Both the position numbers and the translations under genes were made by a program. The notes beneath the pieces were generated by a model, which was given only the letters and a program-made list of their open reading frames with translations, ran no database searches and was not told the DNA's origin. Positions 35,468 through 44,383 of a stretch of DNA of 64,000 nucleotides are shown piece by piece (within the stretch, counting starts at the first letter, position 1; each line of letters starts with the position of its first letter). Source of the DNA: Marinobacterium aestuarii. Its GTDB lineage: Bacteria; Pseudomonadota; Gammaproteobacteria; Pseudomonadales; Balneatricaceae. The stretch is taken from NCBI RefSeq assembly GCF_001651805.1, contig NZ_CP015839.1:1240001-1304000 (forward strand), read 5' to 3'.

Positions 35468-36327
35468 CAGAACAGTGTCTCCTGTTGTTGCACGGTGTGT
35501 GTCCAGGGTGTCAGCCCCTGGGCGTCGGGGCAGTGGCTGGCCAGCTCGCGGGCAAAGTGCTCGGCCAGCAAGGGTGACTCGCGGTTATCCGGCGTATGAA
35601 AGAACAGATAGGGCTGGCGGCCTTCCTCCAGCCAGCGCGCGACCATGCCGACCCAGGGCGCCAGCCAGGGATCGGCGCTGCGATAATCCATGGGGCTGAT
35701 AAAGCGTACCATCGGTGCCTGTGCGGTGGCGATAACGTGCAGCGGCACCCGCGGTTTCTTTTGCAATGCGTCCTGTGTCGCGGCATCGTCCCGCGGCAGT
35801 GCAAAGAGCGCGCGGGTATCGAACAGAGTGCGGTTGATGCCCCGCTCGATCAGCAGGCGATTGAGCGCGCGTTCCGCCTCGCCCTTGGCGAAAAATTCGG
35901 GGTGCCGCACTTCCAGGGTATAGCTGAAGCCTGCTGGCAGCTGCGTGAGAAATTGTCTCAGAGTGTCGAGGCCGTCAGGCCCAAAGCGCGCCGGCAGCTG
36001 AACGAACAGCTGACCGAGCTTGTCCTGCAGCGGGCTGATGCAGTCGATAAAGCCGCGCAGTTCGTCCTGGCAATGGCGCAGTTGCAGGCGATGGCTGATG
36101 TGCTGTGGAAGTTTGAGACAGAACCGGAAGTGCTGCGGTGTTTCTTCGCGCCAGCGCTCTACTGTGGCGGCGTTGGGCAGTGCGTAGAAGGTGGAGTTGC
36201 CTTCTACCGAGGAAAAGTGCGAGGCGTAGCGCTGCAGTGTCGACTGTGCGGCGGGGCCGCTCAGGGCGCTGCTGCCCCAGTGCGGATGGTTCCACTGGGG
36301 CAGGCCTATGTAATAGCGTTTGGACAC
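35467..36327 (-). CDS. DUF72 family protein
   Basis: A 286-residue TIM-barrel-type protein: IGLPQWNHPHWGS at the start, YASHFSSVEGNSTFYALP, FCLKLPQHISH, LFVQLPARFGPD and FHTPDNRESPLLAEHFA are the DUF72 (YecE-like) hallmarks. The biochemical role is not established. It overlaps the downstream DsbA-like gene by one base. The gap from here to the tRNA-fMet promoter (36328-36441) has no identifiable feature. Confidence 0.88.
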   Translation of the reverse strand: MSKRYYIGLPQWNHPHWGSSALSGPAAQSTLQRYASHFSSVEGNSTFYALPNAATVERWREETPQHFRFCLKLPQHISHRLQLRHCQDELRGFIDCISPLQDKLGQLFVQLPARFGPDGLDTLRQFLTQLPAGFSYTLEVRHPEFFAKGEAERALNRLLIERGINRTLFDTRALFALPRDDAATQDALQKKPRVPLHVIATAQAPMVRFISPMDYRSADPWLAPWVGMVARWLEEGRQPYLFFHTPDNRESPLLAEHFARELASHCPDAQGLTPWTHTVQQQETLF

Positions 36328-36441
36328 CTGAAGATCCGCTCGTCCGCTTTGGTTGCAAGGCCTGAGTATACCGAGGTTGCGAGCGGGCGTGGCTGTGCCG
36401 TGCTCTGTGAGGAGCTATAAAAAGTATTTTGTTTCATAGGG

Positions 36442-36470
36442 TTGCGCTATTTAGAAAAGGCGCGTAATAT
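36442..36470 (+). promoter_or_regulatory. Promoter of tRNA-fMet copy 3
   Basis: TTGCGC at 36442-36447 and TAATAT at 36465-36470 with 17-base spacing. The -35 and the ccacgttga leader are as in copies 1 and 2; the spacer differs. Confidence 0.55.
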
Positions 36471-36484
36471 TCGCTCCACGTTGA

Positions 36485-36561
<77 letters not shown>

Positions 36562-36599
36562 TATTTAAAAGGCAGATAACAAATCGTTATTTGTCTTGA

Positions 36600-36637
36600 A
36601 AAAGGCCTGAATTCGAGAGGATTCAGGCCTTTTTTGT
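36600..36637 (+). terminator. Intrinsic terminator after tRNA-fMet copy 3
   Basis: AAAAGGCCTGAAT, loop TCGAGAGG, ATTCAGGCC, T run. Closely related to the hairpin at 3131-3169. Confidence 0.85.
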
Positions 36638-36662
36638 TTTCCAGAAAAAGCCAAAAGCCACG

Positions 36663-36725
36663 CGTCGGGCTCGCTCTCTATAACTGCAGCGAAGGTCATA
36701 GGTTCAAATCCTGTCCCCGCTACCG
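36663..36725 (+). repeat. tRNA-fMet 3'-half remnant R7
   Basis: CGTCGGGCTCGCTCTCTATAAC, TGCAGCGAAGGTC, intact T arm, CCGCTACCG end (last A changed to G). Same structure as R1. A further terminator follows at 36766. Confidence 0.8.
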
Positions 36726-36765
36726 TATTTAGAGATAGATAATTAGTGGTTAATCAGTCTTGCTG

Positions 36766-36801
36766 AAAGGTCTGAAGTCGAAAGATTTCGGGCCTTTTTT
36801 T
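36766..36801 (+). terminator. Intrinsic terminator after remnant R7
   Basis: GAAAGGTCTGAAG, loop TCGAAAGA, TTTCGGGCC, seven T. Nearly the same as the hairpin at 9030-9067. Confidence 0.7.
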
Positions 36802-36837
36802 GTTTTGAAGGCAAGGCTGTGTATTGGAAGAGGCGGG

Positions 36838-36875
36838 CGTTGGGTTTGCTTCTTAGAGTTGCCGCGAAGTTGTGT
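36838..36875 (+). repeat. Strongly decayed tRNA-fMet remnant R8
   Basis: CGTTGGGTTTGCTTCTTAG, then AGTTGCCGCGAAGTTGTG aligns with CGTCGGGCTCGCTCTTTA...GCAGCGAAGGTC..., mostly with C-to-T changes. The T arm is lost. The IS21-type element begins 22 bases downstream. Confidence 0.5.
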
Positions 36876-36911
36876 TGTGAAAGGGCTCTATGCTGCATAT
36901 TCCGGCCCATC

Positions 36912-37080
36912 GTGAACAGCCATTCCGGCGGAACGTGAACACCCATTCTGATTCAACGTGAACACCTGTTCCGGCCCAAGGTGAACATTTTTGTCGGATT
37001 TCCGGAATCGCCGTTCACGGCACCGGAATCACTGTTCATATTCCCGGAATAAGTGTTCACGTTCGTCCGGAATCATTCTT
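36912..37080. repeat. Left-end multiple transposase-binding repeats of the IS21 element
   Basis: Direct sites begin at 36912, 36935, 36958 and 36981 (GTGAACA with a TTCCGG or related half about ten bases on). Inverted sites follow at about 37002, 37023, 37043 and 37066 (CCGGAAT...TGTTCA). The regular 23-base period places sites roughly two helical turns apart. Confidence 0.8.
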
Positions 37081-37135
37081 AACGCATTGATTTTCAACTT
37101 ATTTGGTAACCTCTCCTCATTTTTAGGGAGAGGCT

Positions 37136-38677
37136 ATGCCGGCTAACAGGACTCCAATGCGTAAAATCCGAGACGTTCTCCGCTTGCGGCTAGCCGCTGG
37201 GCTGTCGATCCGTCAGATCAAGGACAGCACCAAAATCAGTGTCGGCGCCATCCAGAAACTGTTGCGTAAAGCCGATGAACTCGGGCTTGTCTGGCCCTTG
37301 CCCGACGAGCTGGACGACAGCCAGTTGGCGCGGCTGTTCTACCCCGGTGCCGATACCGCTCCCTTCACCCGCTACCAAGTCCCCGACTGGTCCGCCCTCC
37401 ATCAGGAGCTCAAGCGCAAGGGCATGACCAAGCAGTTGCTGTGGGAGGAGTACACCCAGCAGTATCCCAACCGCTGCTACAGCTACTCCCAGTTCTGCGA
37501 CCGCTACCGCCAGTGGTGCGGCCAGCAGAAGCGCTCGATGCGCCAGACCCACCGGGCCGGCGAGAAGTGCTTCGTCGACTACTGTGGGCCGACGGTACCG
37601 ATCATCTGCGCCAGCACTGGTGAGGTGCGTCAGGCGCAGGTGTTCGTGGCGGTGCTCGGGGCATCGAACTACACCTACGCCGAGGCGACTCTGAGCCAGT
37701 CGCTGCCGGACTGGCTGGGCAGTCATGTGCGGATGCTGGGGTACTTTGGCGGGTCGACCGAAATCGTGGTGCCCGACAACCTCCGCAGCGGCGTCAGCCG
37801 GGCCTGTCGCTACGATCCGGACCTGAACCCGAGCTACCAGCAGTGGGCCGAGCACTATCAGGTCGCGGTGGTACCGGCGCGCCCTTATCGTCCGAAAGAC
37901 AAAGCCAAGGCCGAGGTTGGGGTGCAGATCGTCGAGCGCTGGATCCTGGCCCGCCTACGCCACCACAGCTTCTTCTCTCTGGCCGAGGTCAACCAGTGTA
38001 TTCGGGCCCTTCTGGAGGAGCTGAACGAGAAGCCGTTCAAGCAACTGCCGGGCAACCGCCGGCAGGCCTTCGAGCAGCTCGACCGGCCAGCACTGCGACC
38101 GCTGCCCAGCCACCCCTACCGCTACGTCGAGATCAAGCGGGTCAAGGTCAACATCGATTACCACGTCCAGTACCAGCAGCATCACTACTCGGTGCCGCAC
38201 CAGTATGTCGGCGAGACCCTGGAGCTGCACGCCAGCGACACCTTGATCACCCTGTACTTCCGGCAACGGCCGGTCGCCTCCCACCCGCGCAAGCACCGGC
38301 CCGGCACCACGACTGAGGCCAGTCACATGCCCAAGCGCCACCAGAAGCAGCAGCAATGGACGCCGGGACGGCTCAAGAACTGGGCCAAGGACATCGGGCC
38401 CGAGGTGTTGACCTGGGTGGCGGAGCAACTGGCCGCCAAAGCCCATCCCGAGCAGGCCTACCGGATCTGCCTGGGACTGCTGAACCTGAGTCGGGACTAT
38501 CCAGCCGAGCGCTTGGATGCGGCCTGCGGCATCGCCAACCGGGAGGGCCTGATCCGCCTGAAGCAGATCAAGTCGATCTTGCTCAGCAACCGCGACCGGC
38601 TGCCCGAGACGCTCAGCGTCCAGGCCGAGCTGCCCCAGCAGCACGAGAACATCCGTGGTCCCCACAGCTTCCACTGA
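37136..38677 (+). CDS. istA: IS21 transposase IstA
   Basis: A 513-residue DDE transposase: an N-terminal helix-turn-helix (about 15-48, LRLAAGLSIRQIKDSTKISVGAIQ), then an integrase core with catalytic D148 (KCFVDYCGPTV), D214 (IVVPDNLRSGV) and E260 (DKAKAEVGVQIVERW). An RVKVNIDYHVQYQQHHYSVPH Mu-type C-terminal domain follows. Length is normal for IS21 IstA and no frameshift is seen, so it is probably active. ATG 37136 follows GGGAGAGGCT. istB starts 30 bases after the stop. Confidence 0.95.
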   Translation: MPANRTPMRKIRDVLRLRLAAGLSIRQIKDSTKISVGAIQKLLRKADELGLVWPLPDELDDSQLARLFYPGADTAPFTRYQVPDWSALHQELKRKGMTKQLLWEEYTQQYPNRCYSYSQFCDRYRQWCGQQKRSMRQTHRAGEKCFVDYCGPTVPIICASTGEVRQAQVFVAVLGASNYTYAEATLSQSLPDWLGSHVRMLGYFGGSTEIVVPDNLRSGVSRACRYDPDLNPSYQQWAEHYQVAVVPARPYRPKDKAKAEVGVQIVERWILARLRHHSFFSLAEVNQCIRALLEELNEKPFKQLPGNRRQAFEQLDRPALRPLPSHPYRYVEIKRVKVNIDYHVQYQQHHYSVPHQYVGETLELHASDTLITLYFRQRPVASHPRKHRPGTTTEASHMPKRHQKQQQWTPGRLKNWAKDIGPEVLTWVAEQLAAKAHPEQAYRICLGLLNLSRDYPAERLDAACGIANREGLIRLKQIKSILLSNRDRLPETLSVQAELPQQHENIRGPHSFH

Positions 38678-38706
38678 CGCCTTCGACACACCCGAGGACA
38701 ACCCCT

Positions 38707-39462
38707 ATGAGCACCCAGATCCTGGCGCAGCTGCGCCACCTCAAACTCGGCGGCATGGCCCGCGCCCTGCAAACCCAGCTGGAACAGGTTGGCACCTATG
38801 AGGCGCTGTCGTTCATCGAGCGGCTCGGTCTGCTGGTCGAGCAGGAAAGCCTAAGCCGGGAGCACCGCAAGCACGAGCGCCTGATCCGCCAGGCGCGCTT
38901 CAAGCTCAGCGCCACCGTGCAGGACATCGACTACCAGCACCCGCGCAACGTCAGCCAGACCCAGGTTGCCCGGCTGGCACAGGGGGACTGGATCGACCGG
39001 GCCCAGAACCTGCTGATCACGGGGCCCTGCGGCAGCGGCAAGACCTACCTCGGCTGCGCGCTGGGCCACAGCGCCTGCCTGCGGGGCTACAGCGTCCGCT
39101 ACTACCGGCTCTCCCGTCTGCTGCTGGAGCTGACCCAGGCCAAGGCCGACGGCAGCTACCACAAGCTGCTCAAGCAGCTGGCGAAGGTTCAGCTGCTACA
39201 GATCGACGACTGGGGACTGGAGCCGCTGAAGCCGGCTCACCGCAACGACCTGATGGAGATCATGGACGACCGCCACGGCCAGACCTCGACGCTGGTGATC
39301 AGCCAGTTGCCGACCGACCAGTGGTACGCCAGCATCGGCGACAATACCCTGGCGGACGCCATCCTGGACCGGCTGATGCACAACGCGCACCGGCTCCCGC
39401 TGAAGGGCGAGTCGATGCGAAAACTCCTTGGGCAGTTGACCGAAGATGAACACCTGGGCTAA
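38707..39462 (+). CDS. istB: IS21 helper ATPase IstB
   Basis: A 251-residue AAA+ ATPase with Walker A GPCGSGKT (106-113), Walker B LLQIDDWG (163-170), and the IstB-type N-terminus LRHLKLGGMARALQTQLEQ. It assists IstA in target selection and strand transfer. ATG 38707 has CGAGGACAAC upstream; the longer frame from 38356 is an overlap with istA and not credible. Intact length suggests the element is functional. Confidence 0.95.
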   Translation: MSTQILAQLRHLKLGGMARALQTQLEQVGTYEALSFIERLGLLVEQESLSREHRKHERLIRQARFKLSATVQDIDYQHPRNVSQTQVARLAQGDWIDRAQNLLITGPCGSGKTYLGCALGHSACLRGYSVRYYRLSRLLLELTQAKADGSYHKLLKQLAKVQLLQIDDWGLEPLKPAHRNDLMEIMDDRHGQTSTLVISQLPTDQWYASIGDNTLADAILDRLMHNAHRLPLKGESMRKLLGQLTEDEHLG

Positions 39463-39498
39463 AAACACCAGGGCGTGATGCGTTGAGAAATCAGGTGT

Positions 39499-40554
39499 TC
39501 ACGTTCGTCCGGAATCGGTGTTCATCTTCGCCGGAATACGCAATGCGGGGTTGCTGAGGGAGCGGGCGCTGCGCTGCTGTAGTTGGGCGTGGCATTCGGC
39601 GAGGATGGCCAGGGCGATGCTTTCGGGCAGTTCGGCGCCTATGTCGAGTCCAGCGGGGCCGGCGATGGGGGTGGTGAGCTGGGCTTCGCTCAGGTTCGCG
39701 GCCTGCAGTACCTGGGCGCGGCGGTGCTGTGGGCCCAGCAGGGCGCAGTAGCGCAGCGGGGTGCTGTTGAGTGCTTCCAGGGCGGCGGCATCGAGGCCTA
39801 TGTTGTGGGTCATCAGTACGGTGGCATCGACCTTCTCGGTGCGGGCATAGTCGGCGAGACTATCGACAGGCGTCTGGATGATGCGATTGGCTGTGGGGAA
39901 GTGTTCGCGCCTGGCGTTGGCGGGGCGCGGGTCCCACAGGCTGGTGTGCCAGCCCAGTTGGTGCGCCATGGCGACGAGAGGCCGGGCATCGAGGCCGCCG
40001 CCTGCGATCAGCAGGTGGGGGGCGGGGCGGATCTGTGTCACCAGCCACTGCTGCCCGGCTTCCATGATCAGGCGGGATGCCGAGGTCATAGTTTCGCTGG
40101 GCGCGTCTGTGGCAATAAAGCGGTTTTCTACCTGGCCGGCGGCATCGGGAATGCGCTGGTACAGATAGCCGCCTGTGCGGTTGCCGAGCGCCTGGTGCAG
40201 GGCATCGAGCTGCAGGTACTGCTGTTGCGCCAGAATGGGTTGCAGCAAAATATGTACGGTGCCGCCGCAGCCAATGCCCAGCTGGTATGACAGGTCATCC
40301 TCGTCGCTGCCGTCGTAGCAGAGTGTCATGGCCTTGTGACTGTGCATGACCTGACGAGCATGGCGGTGAATGTCTGATTCCAGGCAGCCGCCGCTGAGCA
40401 GCCCAAACTGCTGCCCAAGGCTGTTGAACAGCATGGTGGCGCCGGGCTTGCGGTAGCAGGGGCCCTCGGTCTGGTAAACGGTACCCAGCACCCAGTTGGC
40501 ACTGTCCCGCTGGGGGTACCATTGCTGCAGCAGGTGGGAGAGGTCATTTGCCAT
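39499..40554 (-). CDS. XdhC-family molybdoenzyme maturation protein, 3' end replaced by IS
   Basis: A 351-residue protein with the XdhC N-terminal domain (PCYRKPGATMLFNSLGQQFGLLSGGCLESDI, GGCLES at 55-60) and a C-terminal Rossmann domain beginning LLIAGGGLDARPL. Family members bind the molybdenum cofactor and insert it, sulfurated, into xanthine dehydrogenase-type enzymes. The last dozen codons (IPAKMNTDSGRT) lie inside the IS21 right end, so the natural C-terminus has been replaced; the loss looks small and the protein may still work. The molybdenum hydroxylase genes are immediately upstream on the same strand. Confidence 0.85.
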   Translation of the reverse strand: MANDLSHLLQQWYPQRDSANWVLGTVYQTEGPCYRKPGATMLFNSLGQQFGLLSGGCLESDIHRHARQVMHSHKAMTLCYDGSDEDDLSYQLGIGCGGTVHILLQPILAQQQYLQLDALHQALGNRTGGYLYQRIPDAAGQVENRFIATDAPSETMTSASRLIMEAGQQWLVTQIRPAPHLLIAGGGLDARPLVAMAHQLGWHTSLWDPRPANARREHFPTANRIIQTPVDSLADYARTEKVDATVLMTHNIGLDAAALEALNSTPLRYCALLGPQHRRAQVLQAANLSEAQLTTPIAGPAGLDIGAELPESIALAILAECHAQLQQRSARSLSNPALRIPAKMNTDSGRT

Positions 40555-40639
40555 AAGCAGCGCTCATTCTTGATAAAACATTGTGCATCACATAGGAAAG
40601 GGTGACCGGGCACGCCCAGGGGCGCCCCGGTGGTGGCGC

Positions 40640-42826
40640 TTAGCTGTTGAGCTTCAGCGGCAGGCGCTGGAAGCGCTGGCCTGTGGCGGCACTAAGTGCG
40701 TTGGCAACGGCCGGTGCTATGGGTGGCGTACCGGGTTCGCCCACGCCCGTGGGAGCTTCTGCCGAGGGCATGATATGCACTTCGATGGCCGGCATCTGGT
40801 TAATGCGCAGTACCTGGAAGTCGTGGAAGTTGGATTGCGCTACCCGCCCGTCCTTTAGGGTAATTTCACTCAGTAATGCCGCAGACAGGCCAAAACCGAT
40901 ACCGCCTTCGATCTGGGTGCGGATGATATCCGGGTTGATGGCCAGGCCGCAGTCCACCGCGCAGACGACGCGTTCCACCTTGAAACTGCCGTTTTCCTGT
41001 ACCGAAACCTCGGCCACCTGGGCGACGAAGCTGTTAAAGGATTCGTGTACGGCCACGCCACGCCCCCAGCCTGCGGGCAATGCTGCGCCCCAGTTGGCTT
41101 TTTCCGCGGCCATTTTCAGTACGGCATGGTGACGGGGGTGCTGGCTCAGCAGTTTGAGGCGAAAGTCCACCGGATCCTGCTTCGCGGCCCGAGCCAGTTC
41201 ATCGACGATAATTTCGGTGGAAAAGGCGGTGTGAGTGTGACCCACCGAACGCCACCATTGCACCGGCACCGGATTATCCACGCTGTGCAGTTCCACCTGC
41301 AGGTTCGGGATCTGGTAGGGCAGGTTGGAGGCACCTTCAACCGAGGTGGAGTCGATACCATCCTTGACGATGAAGGCTTCGAAGGCGGTGCCCGTGCCGA
41401 TGGACTGGCCGACGATGCGCTGTTCCCAGGCAACGGGGTTGCCGCTGGCGTCCAGGCCTGCGCGGACTTTATGTACGTACATCGGGCGGTAATAGCCGGC
41501 GCGGGTGTCATCTTCGCGGGTCCAGACGAGCTTGACCGGCGTGCCCTGCCTGGCGTTGGCGATCAGGACGGCCTCGATCACGTAGTCGGAATGGGGATTG
41601 GCCCGGCGACCGAAGCTGCCGCCGGCCAGCAGCATGTTGATCTTCACCTGTTCGGGCTTGAGCCCCAGCACGGTGGCTACGGCCGACTGGTCGACGGTCT
41701 GGAACTGCTCGCCGTTCCAGATTTCACAGCCGGCAGCGTTTACCAGCGCCACGGCATTCATGGGCTCCATGGCGGCGTGGGCCAGATAGGGCACTTCGAA
41801 TACGGCTTCCACCACTGTGGTGGCGCTTGCAAGGGCTGTGACTGCATCACCATCGGCGCGGGCGACGGCGCCTGGCTGGTCGGCCAGGGTGCGGTATTTG
41901 TGCAGCATGTCTGCGCTGCTACCGGTAAAGGCGACACTTTCGTCCCAGTCAATGCTGAGCAGGTCTCGGCCTTTCTTGGCACTCCAGAAATCATGTCCCA
42001 GCACCGCGATGCCGCTGGGAATTTGCACCACGTCCACCACACCAGGCGATGCCAGTGCCTTGGCGGCGTCATAGTGTTTGACACTGGCGCCAAAGCGCGG
42101 CGGGTGGGCGACCAGGGCCGTCAGCATGCCCTCCAGTTGCACGTCCTGAGTGAACAGTGCACTGCCATCGGTCTTGCCCCGGTCCAGCCGTGGCAGCGAC
42201 CGGCCTATATAGGCAAAGTCCGCCGGGTCCTTCAGGCGCAGCGACTGTACATCTGGAACGGGTTGCTGCGCGGCGAGTTCTGCCAGCTCGCCAAAGCCTG
42301 CGCTCTTGCCGGAGGCGCTATGGCTGAGGATGCCCTGGCTGACCTGAATCTCGCTGGCGGGGACTTTCCAGCGCTGTGCGGCGGCGGCGACCAGCATGGC
42401 TCGAGCGGTGGCGCCGGCGGTGCGCATCTGCATAAAGGAGTTGGCCATGGCGGTGCTGCCGCCGGTGCCCTGTACGGTGCCAAAGAGCAGATTGTTGTAA
42501 CGCGAGGCATCGGCCGGCGCGCCTTCTGCTACGAGCGCAGACCAGTCGGCATCGAGCTCTTCGGCCACCAGGGTGGCCAGGCCGGTGAAGGTGCCCTGGC
42601 CCATTTCCAGGTGTTTCATCAGTACGGTGACGCGGCCATCGGTGCCGATACGAACAAAGGCATTGGGCTCAAAGTCGACGCCAGCGGCGGCAGTGGATTC
42701 GGCGGCCATCGCCAGGGGCAGGTTCATGGCCAGCGTCAGGCCTGCACCTGCCGTGGTGATGAGTTTCAGGAAGTCGCGGCGGCTGGAAACCAGGCCCTGA
42801 TGTTTGTTGGAGCGGATTCTACGCAT
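40640..42826 (-). CDS. Molybdenum hydroxylase large subunit (isoquinoline 1-oxidoreductase beta / aldehyde oxidase type)
   Basis: A 728-residue molybdopterin-binding subunit. The twin-arginine-like SRRDFLK (15-21) followed by a hydrophobic stretch and AMA suggests Tat export of the folded enzyme. Motifs: [43 protein letters not shown], and [17 protein letters not shown] with the catalytic Glu near the C-terminus. This is the single-chain subgroup related to isoquinoline oxidoreductase and periplasmic aldehyde dehydrogenases. ATG 42826 has AGGGGAA upstream; the longer frame to 43009 overlaps the Fe-S gene and is rejected. Electron flow passes to the 2Fe-2S subunit next door. The substrate is not predictable. 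Confidence 0.9.
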   Translation of the reverse strand: MRRIRSNKHQGLVSSRRDFLKLITTAGAGLTLAMNLPLAMAAESTAAAGVDFEPNAFVRIGTDGRVTVLMKHLEMGQGTFTGLATLVAEELDADWSALVAEGAPADASRYNNLLFGTVQGTGGSTAMANSFMQMRTAGATARAMLVAAAAQRWKVPASEIQVSQGILSHSASGKSAGFGELAELAAQQPVPDVQSLRLKDPADFAYIGRSLPRLDRGKTDGSALFTQDVQLEGMLTALVAHPPRFGASVKHYDAAKALASPGVVDVVQIPSGIAVLGHDFWSAKKGRDLLSIDWDESVAFTGSSADMLHKYRTLADQPGAVARADGDAVTALASATTVVEAVFEVPYLAHAAMEPMNAVALVNAAGCEIWNGEQFQTVDQSAVATVLGLKPEQVKINMLLAGGSFGRRANPHSDYVIEAVLIANARQGTPVKLVWTREDDTRAGYYRPMYVHKVRAGLDASGNPVAWEQRIVGQSIGTGTAFEAFIVKDGIDSTSVEGASNLPYQIPNLQVELHSVDNPVPVQWWRSVGHTHTAFSTEIIVDELARAAKQDPVDFRLKLLSQHPRHHAVLKMAAEKANWGAALPAGWGRGVAVHESFNSFVAQVAEVSVQENGSFKVERVVCAVDCGLAINPDIIRTQIEGGIGFGLSAALLSEITLKDGRVAQSNFHDFQVLRINQMPAIEVHIMPSAEAPTGVGEPGTPPIAPAVANALSAATGQRFQRLPLKLNS

Positions 42827-42837
42827 CTGGATTCCCC

Positions 42838-43296
42838 TTATGCCAGCTGTTCGGCGGCTTGCTTGATGGCACTGCGGATGCGGACATAGGTGGCGCAGCG
42901 GCAGATATTGCCCGCCATGGCTGCGTCTATGTCGGCATCGCTGGGCTGGCGGTTTTTTTCCAGCAGGGCGGTGGCGGACATGATCTGCCCCGACTGGCAG
43001 TAGCCGCACTGGGGGACTTCAAGCTCGGTCCAGGCCTGCTGAATCGCCTGTGCGACTGCCGATTCGATACCCTCTATGGTCGTGATTGCCTTGCCCTGCA
43101 CCGCCGAGATAGGGGTGACGCAGGAGCGCGTTGGCTGACCATCGACATGTACGGTGCAGGCGCCACACATGGCCATGCCGCAGCCGAATTTGGTGCCGGT
43201 CAGGCGCACATGGTCGCGGATGGCCCAGAGCAGTGGGGTGTCGGGCGTGGCGTCCAGCGCATGGCTGACACCGTTTACCTGGATCGTAACGGGCAT
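42838..43296 (-). CDS. 2Fe-2S subunit of molybdenum hydroxylase
   Basis: A 152-residue protein with both [2Fe-2S] clusters. The plant-ferredoxin type uses C39, C44, C47 and C59 ([22 protein letters not shown]), and the all-helical cluster uses C97, C100, C132 and C134 (CGYC ... CRC). Length and motifs fit the alpha subunit of isoquinoline 1-oxidoreductase-like enzymes. It is the first gene of the likely operon small subunit-large subunit-xdhC. The divergent AraC gene starts 177 bases away. No Tat signal is present, so it would be exported, if at all, bound to the large subunit. Confidence 0.93.
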   Translation of the reverse strand: MPVTIQVNGVSHALDATPDTPLLWAIRDHVRLTGTKFGCGMAMCGACTVHVDGQPTRSCVTPISAVQGKAITTIEGIESAVAQAIQQAWTELEVPQCGYCQSGQIMSATALLEKNRQPSDADIDAAMAGNICRCATYVRIRSAIKQAAEQLA

Positions 43297-43336
43297 GGGA
43301 TTCTCCTGAACTGGCTTAAGTGGATAATCTAGCCGC

Positions 43337-43363
43337 GATCACTGCGCAGCTGATAGCGTGATC
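43337..43363. promoter_or_regulatory. Inverted repeat in the hydroxylase/AraC intergenic region
   Basis: GATCAC (43337-43342) and GTGATC (43358-43363) form a perfect 6-bp palindrome with 15 bases between. It lies about 40-65 bases upstream of the 2Fe-2S start codon, where a divergent regulator site would be expected. Short, so possibly chance. Confidence 0.35.
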
Positions 43364-43472
43364 ATCCGAACTACTTGCCTAAAACTCCAAAACTGCTATT
43401 TAGTCATGGCACGCCTTTGCCGGCGCGGGGCATAATTATCGCCATTATGGAGCAGGTGCGCTGGAGGGGTCT

Positions 43473-44354
43473 ATGGGGTTGGATTCAGAGTTGGTGCAGG
43501 CCATTGCGGCTCAGGGCAAGGCCGATGGTGCCTGTCCCACGGCGGTGAATGGCCTGATGCTGTACCGTAGCGGTAGCGTTTCGGCGCGCATGCCTGCGGT
43601 CTATGAACCATCGATTTGCGTGATTGCCCAGGGGCGCAAACGGATTTTTTACGGTGAGCATACCTGCAGTTATGATCAGCATAATTATCTGATCAGTTCC
43701 CTGACGCTGCCGGTGGATGTGCAGGTGGTCGATGCCACTGAAGACAGGCCCTATCTGGGCCTGAGCCTGGCGGTGGACCGGGACCTTGTGGGTCAGTTAC
43801 TGCAGGAAATGGAAGCGCTGGGAAGCTTGCCATCGGGGGGCGCCGCAGCGCCGATTATCAGTGCCACTGTAGTGACCGAGCGGTTGCAGCAGAGCCTGGT
43901 GCAGCTGCTCGGCACGCTCGCTGACCCGGTGGACCGTCAGGTGCTGGGCCCTGTGCTGCAGCGGCAGATTTACTATGAGGTGCTCAAGGGCCCCTACGGT
44001 TATCTGCTGCGCAACTGTGTGACCAGTCACGCAGGCGCCAACCGCATTGCCCCGGTGGTGCATTTTATCGAGGCACATTTCCATGAGTCGCTGGATATCG
44101 ACAGCATTTCGCGCTTTGCCGGCATGAGTGCCTCGTCACTGCACGAGCATTTCAAGCAGGTCACCTCGATGTCGCCGATGCAGTTCGTCAAGAATCTGCG
44201 CCTGCACCGCGCTCGCGCCATGCTGCTGGGCGGCAACCAGGCCAGTGATACCTCCTACCGGGTGGGCTATAGCAGCCCGTCCCAGTTCAGCCGCGAGTTC
44301 AAGCGCCTGTTCGGCGAGCTGCCCCGTGATGTTCAGGCCAGGCCGGCCCCCTGA
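43473..44354 (+). CDS. AraC-family transcriptional regulator
   Basis: A 293-residue regulator with an N-terminal AraC-type sensor domain (about 20-170; YEPSICVIAQGRKRIFYGEHTCSYDQHNYLI) and a C-terminal double helix-turn-helix (about 190-290; ESLDIDSISRFAGMSASSLHEHFKQVTSMSPMQFVKNLRLHRAR and VGYSSPSQFSREFKRLFGELP). Divergent from the molybdenum hydroxylase genes, so control of that operon is the simplest hypothesis. The sensor subtype is often paired with dehydrogenases and oxidoreductases. Confidence 0.9.
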   Translation: MGLDSELVQAIAAQGKADGACPTAVNGLMLYRSGSVSARMPAVYEPSICVIAQGRKRIFYGEHTCSYDQHNYLISSLTLPVDVQVVDATEDRPYLGLSLAVDRDLVGQLLQEMEALGSLPSGGAAAPIISATVVTERLQQSLVQLLGTLADPVDRQVLGPVLQRQIYYEVLKGPYGYLLRNCVTSHAGANRIAPVVHFIEAHFHESLDIDSISRFAGMSASSLHEHFKQVTSMSPMQFVKNLRLHRARAMLLGGNQASDTSYRVGYSSPSQFSREFKRLFGELPRDVQARPAP

Positions 44355-44383
44355 TTGCGGCAGGCGGCGTTTAGGCTCGGCGC

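Larger units (their letters stand above)
36898..39538 (+). mobile_element. IS21-family insertion sequence
   Basis: About 2.64 kb with imperfect terminal inverted repeats starting TATTCCGGC and ending GCCGGAATA, and carrying the istA-istB pair. The left end (36912-37080) holds an array of GTGAACA...TTCCGG-type sites, four direct at 23-base spacing and then four inverted. The right end holds two (39496 and 39519), also 23 bases apart. Such multiple terminal repeats are known transposase-binding sites of IS21 elements. No clear target duplication could be read. It truncates the xdhC-like gene on its right. Confidence 0.88.

Noticed and set aside
41045-42889. 614-codon plus-strand open frame
   Set aside because: Antisense to the molybdenum hydroxylase large subunit; no recognisable domain.
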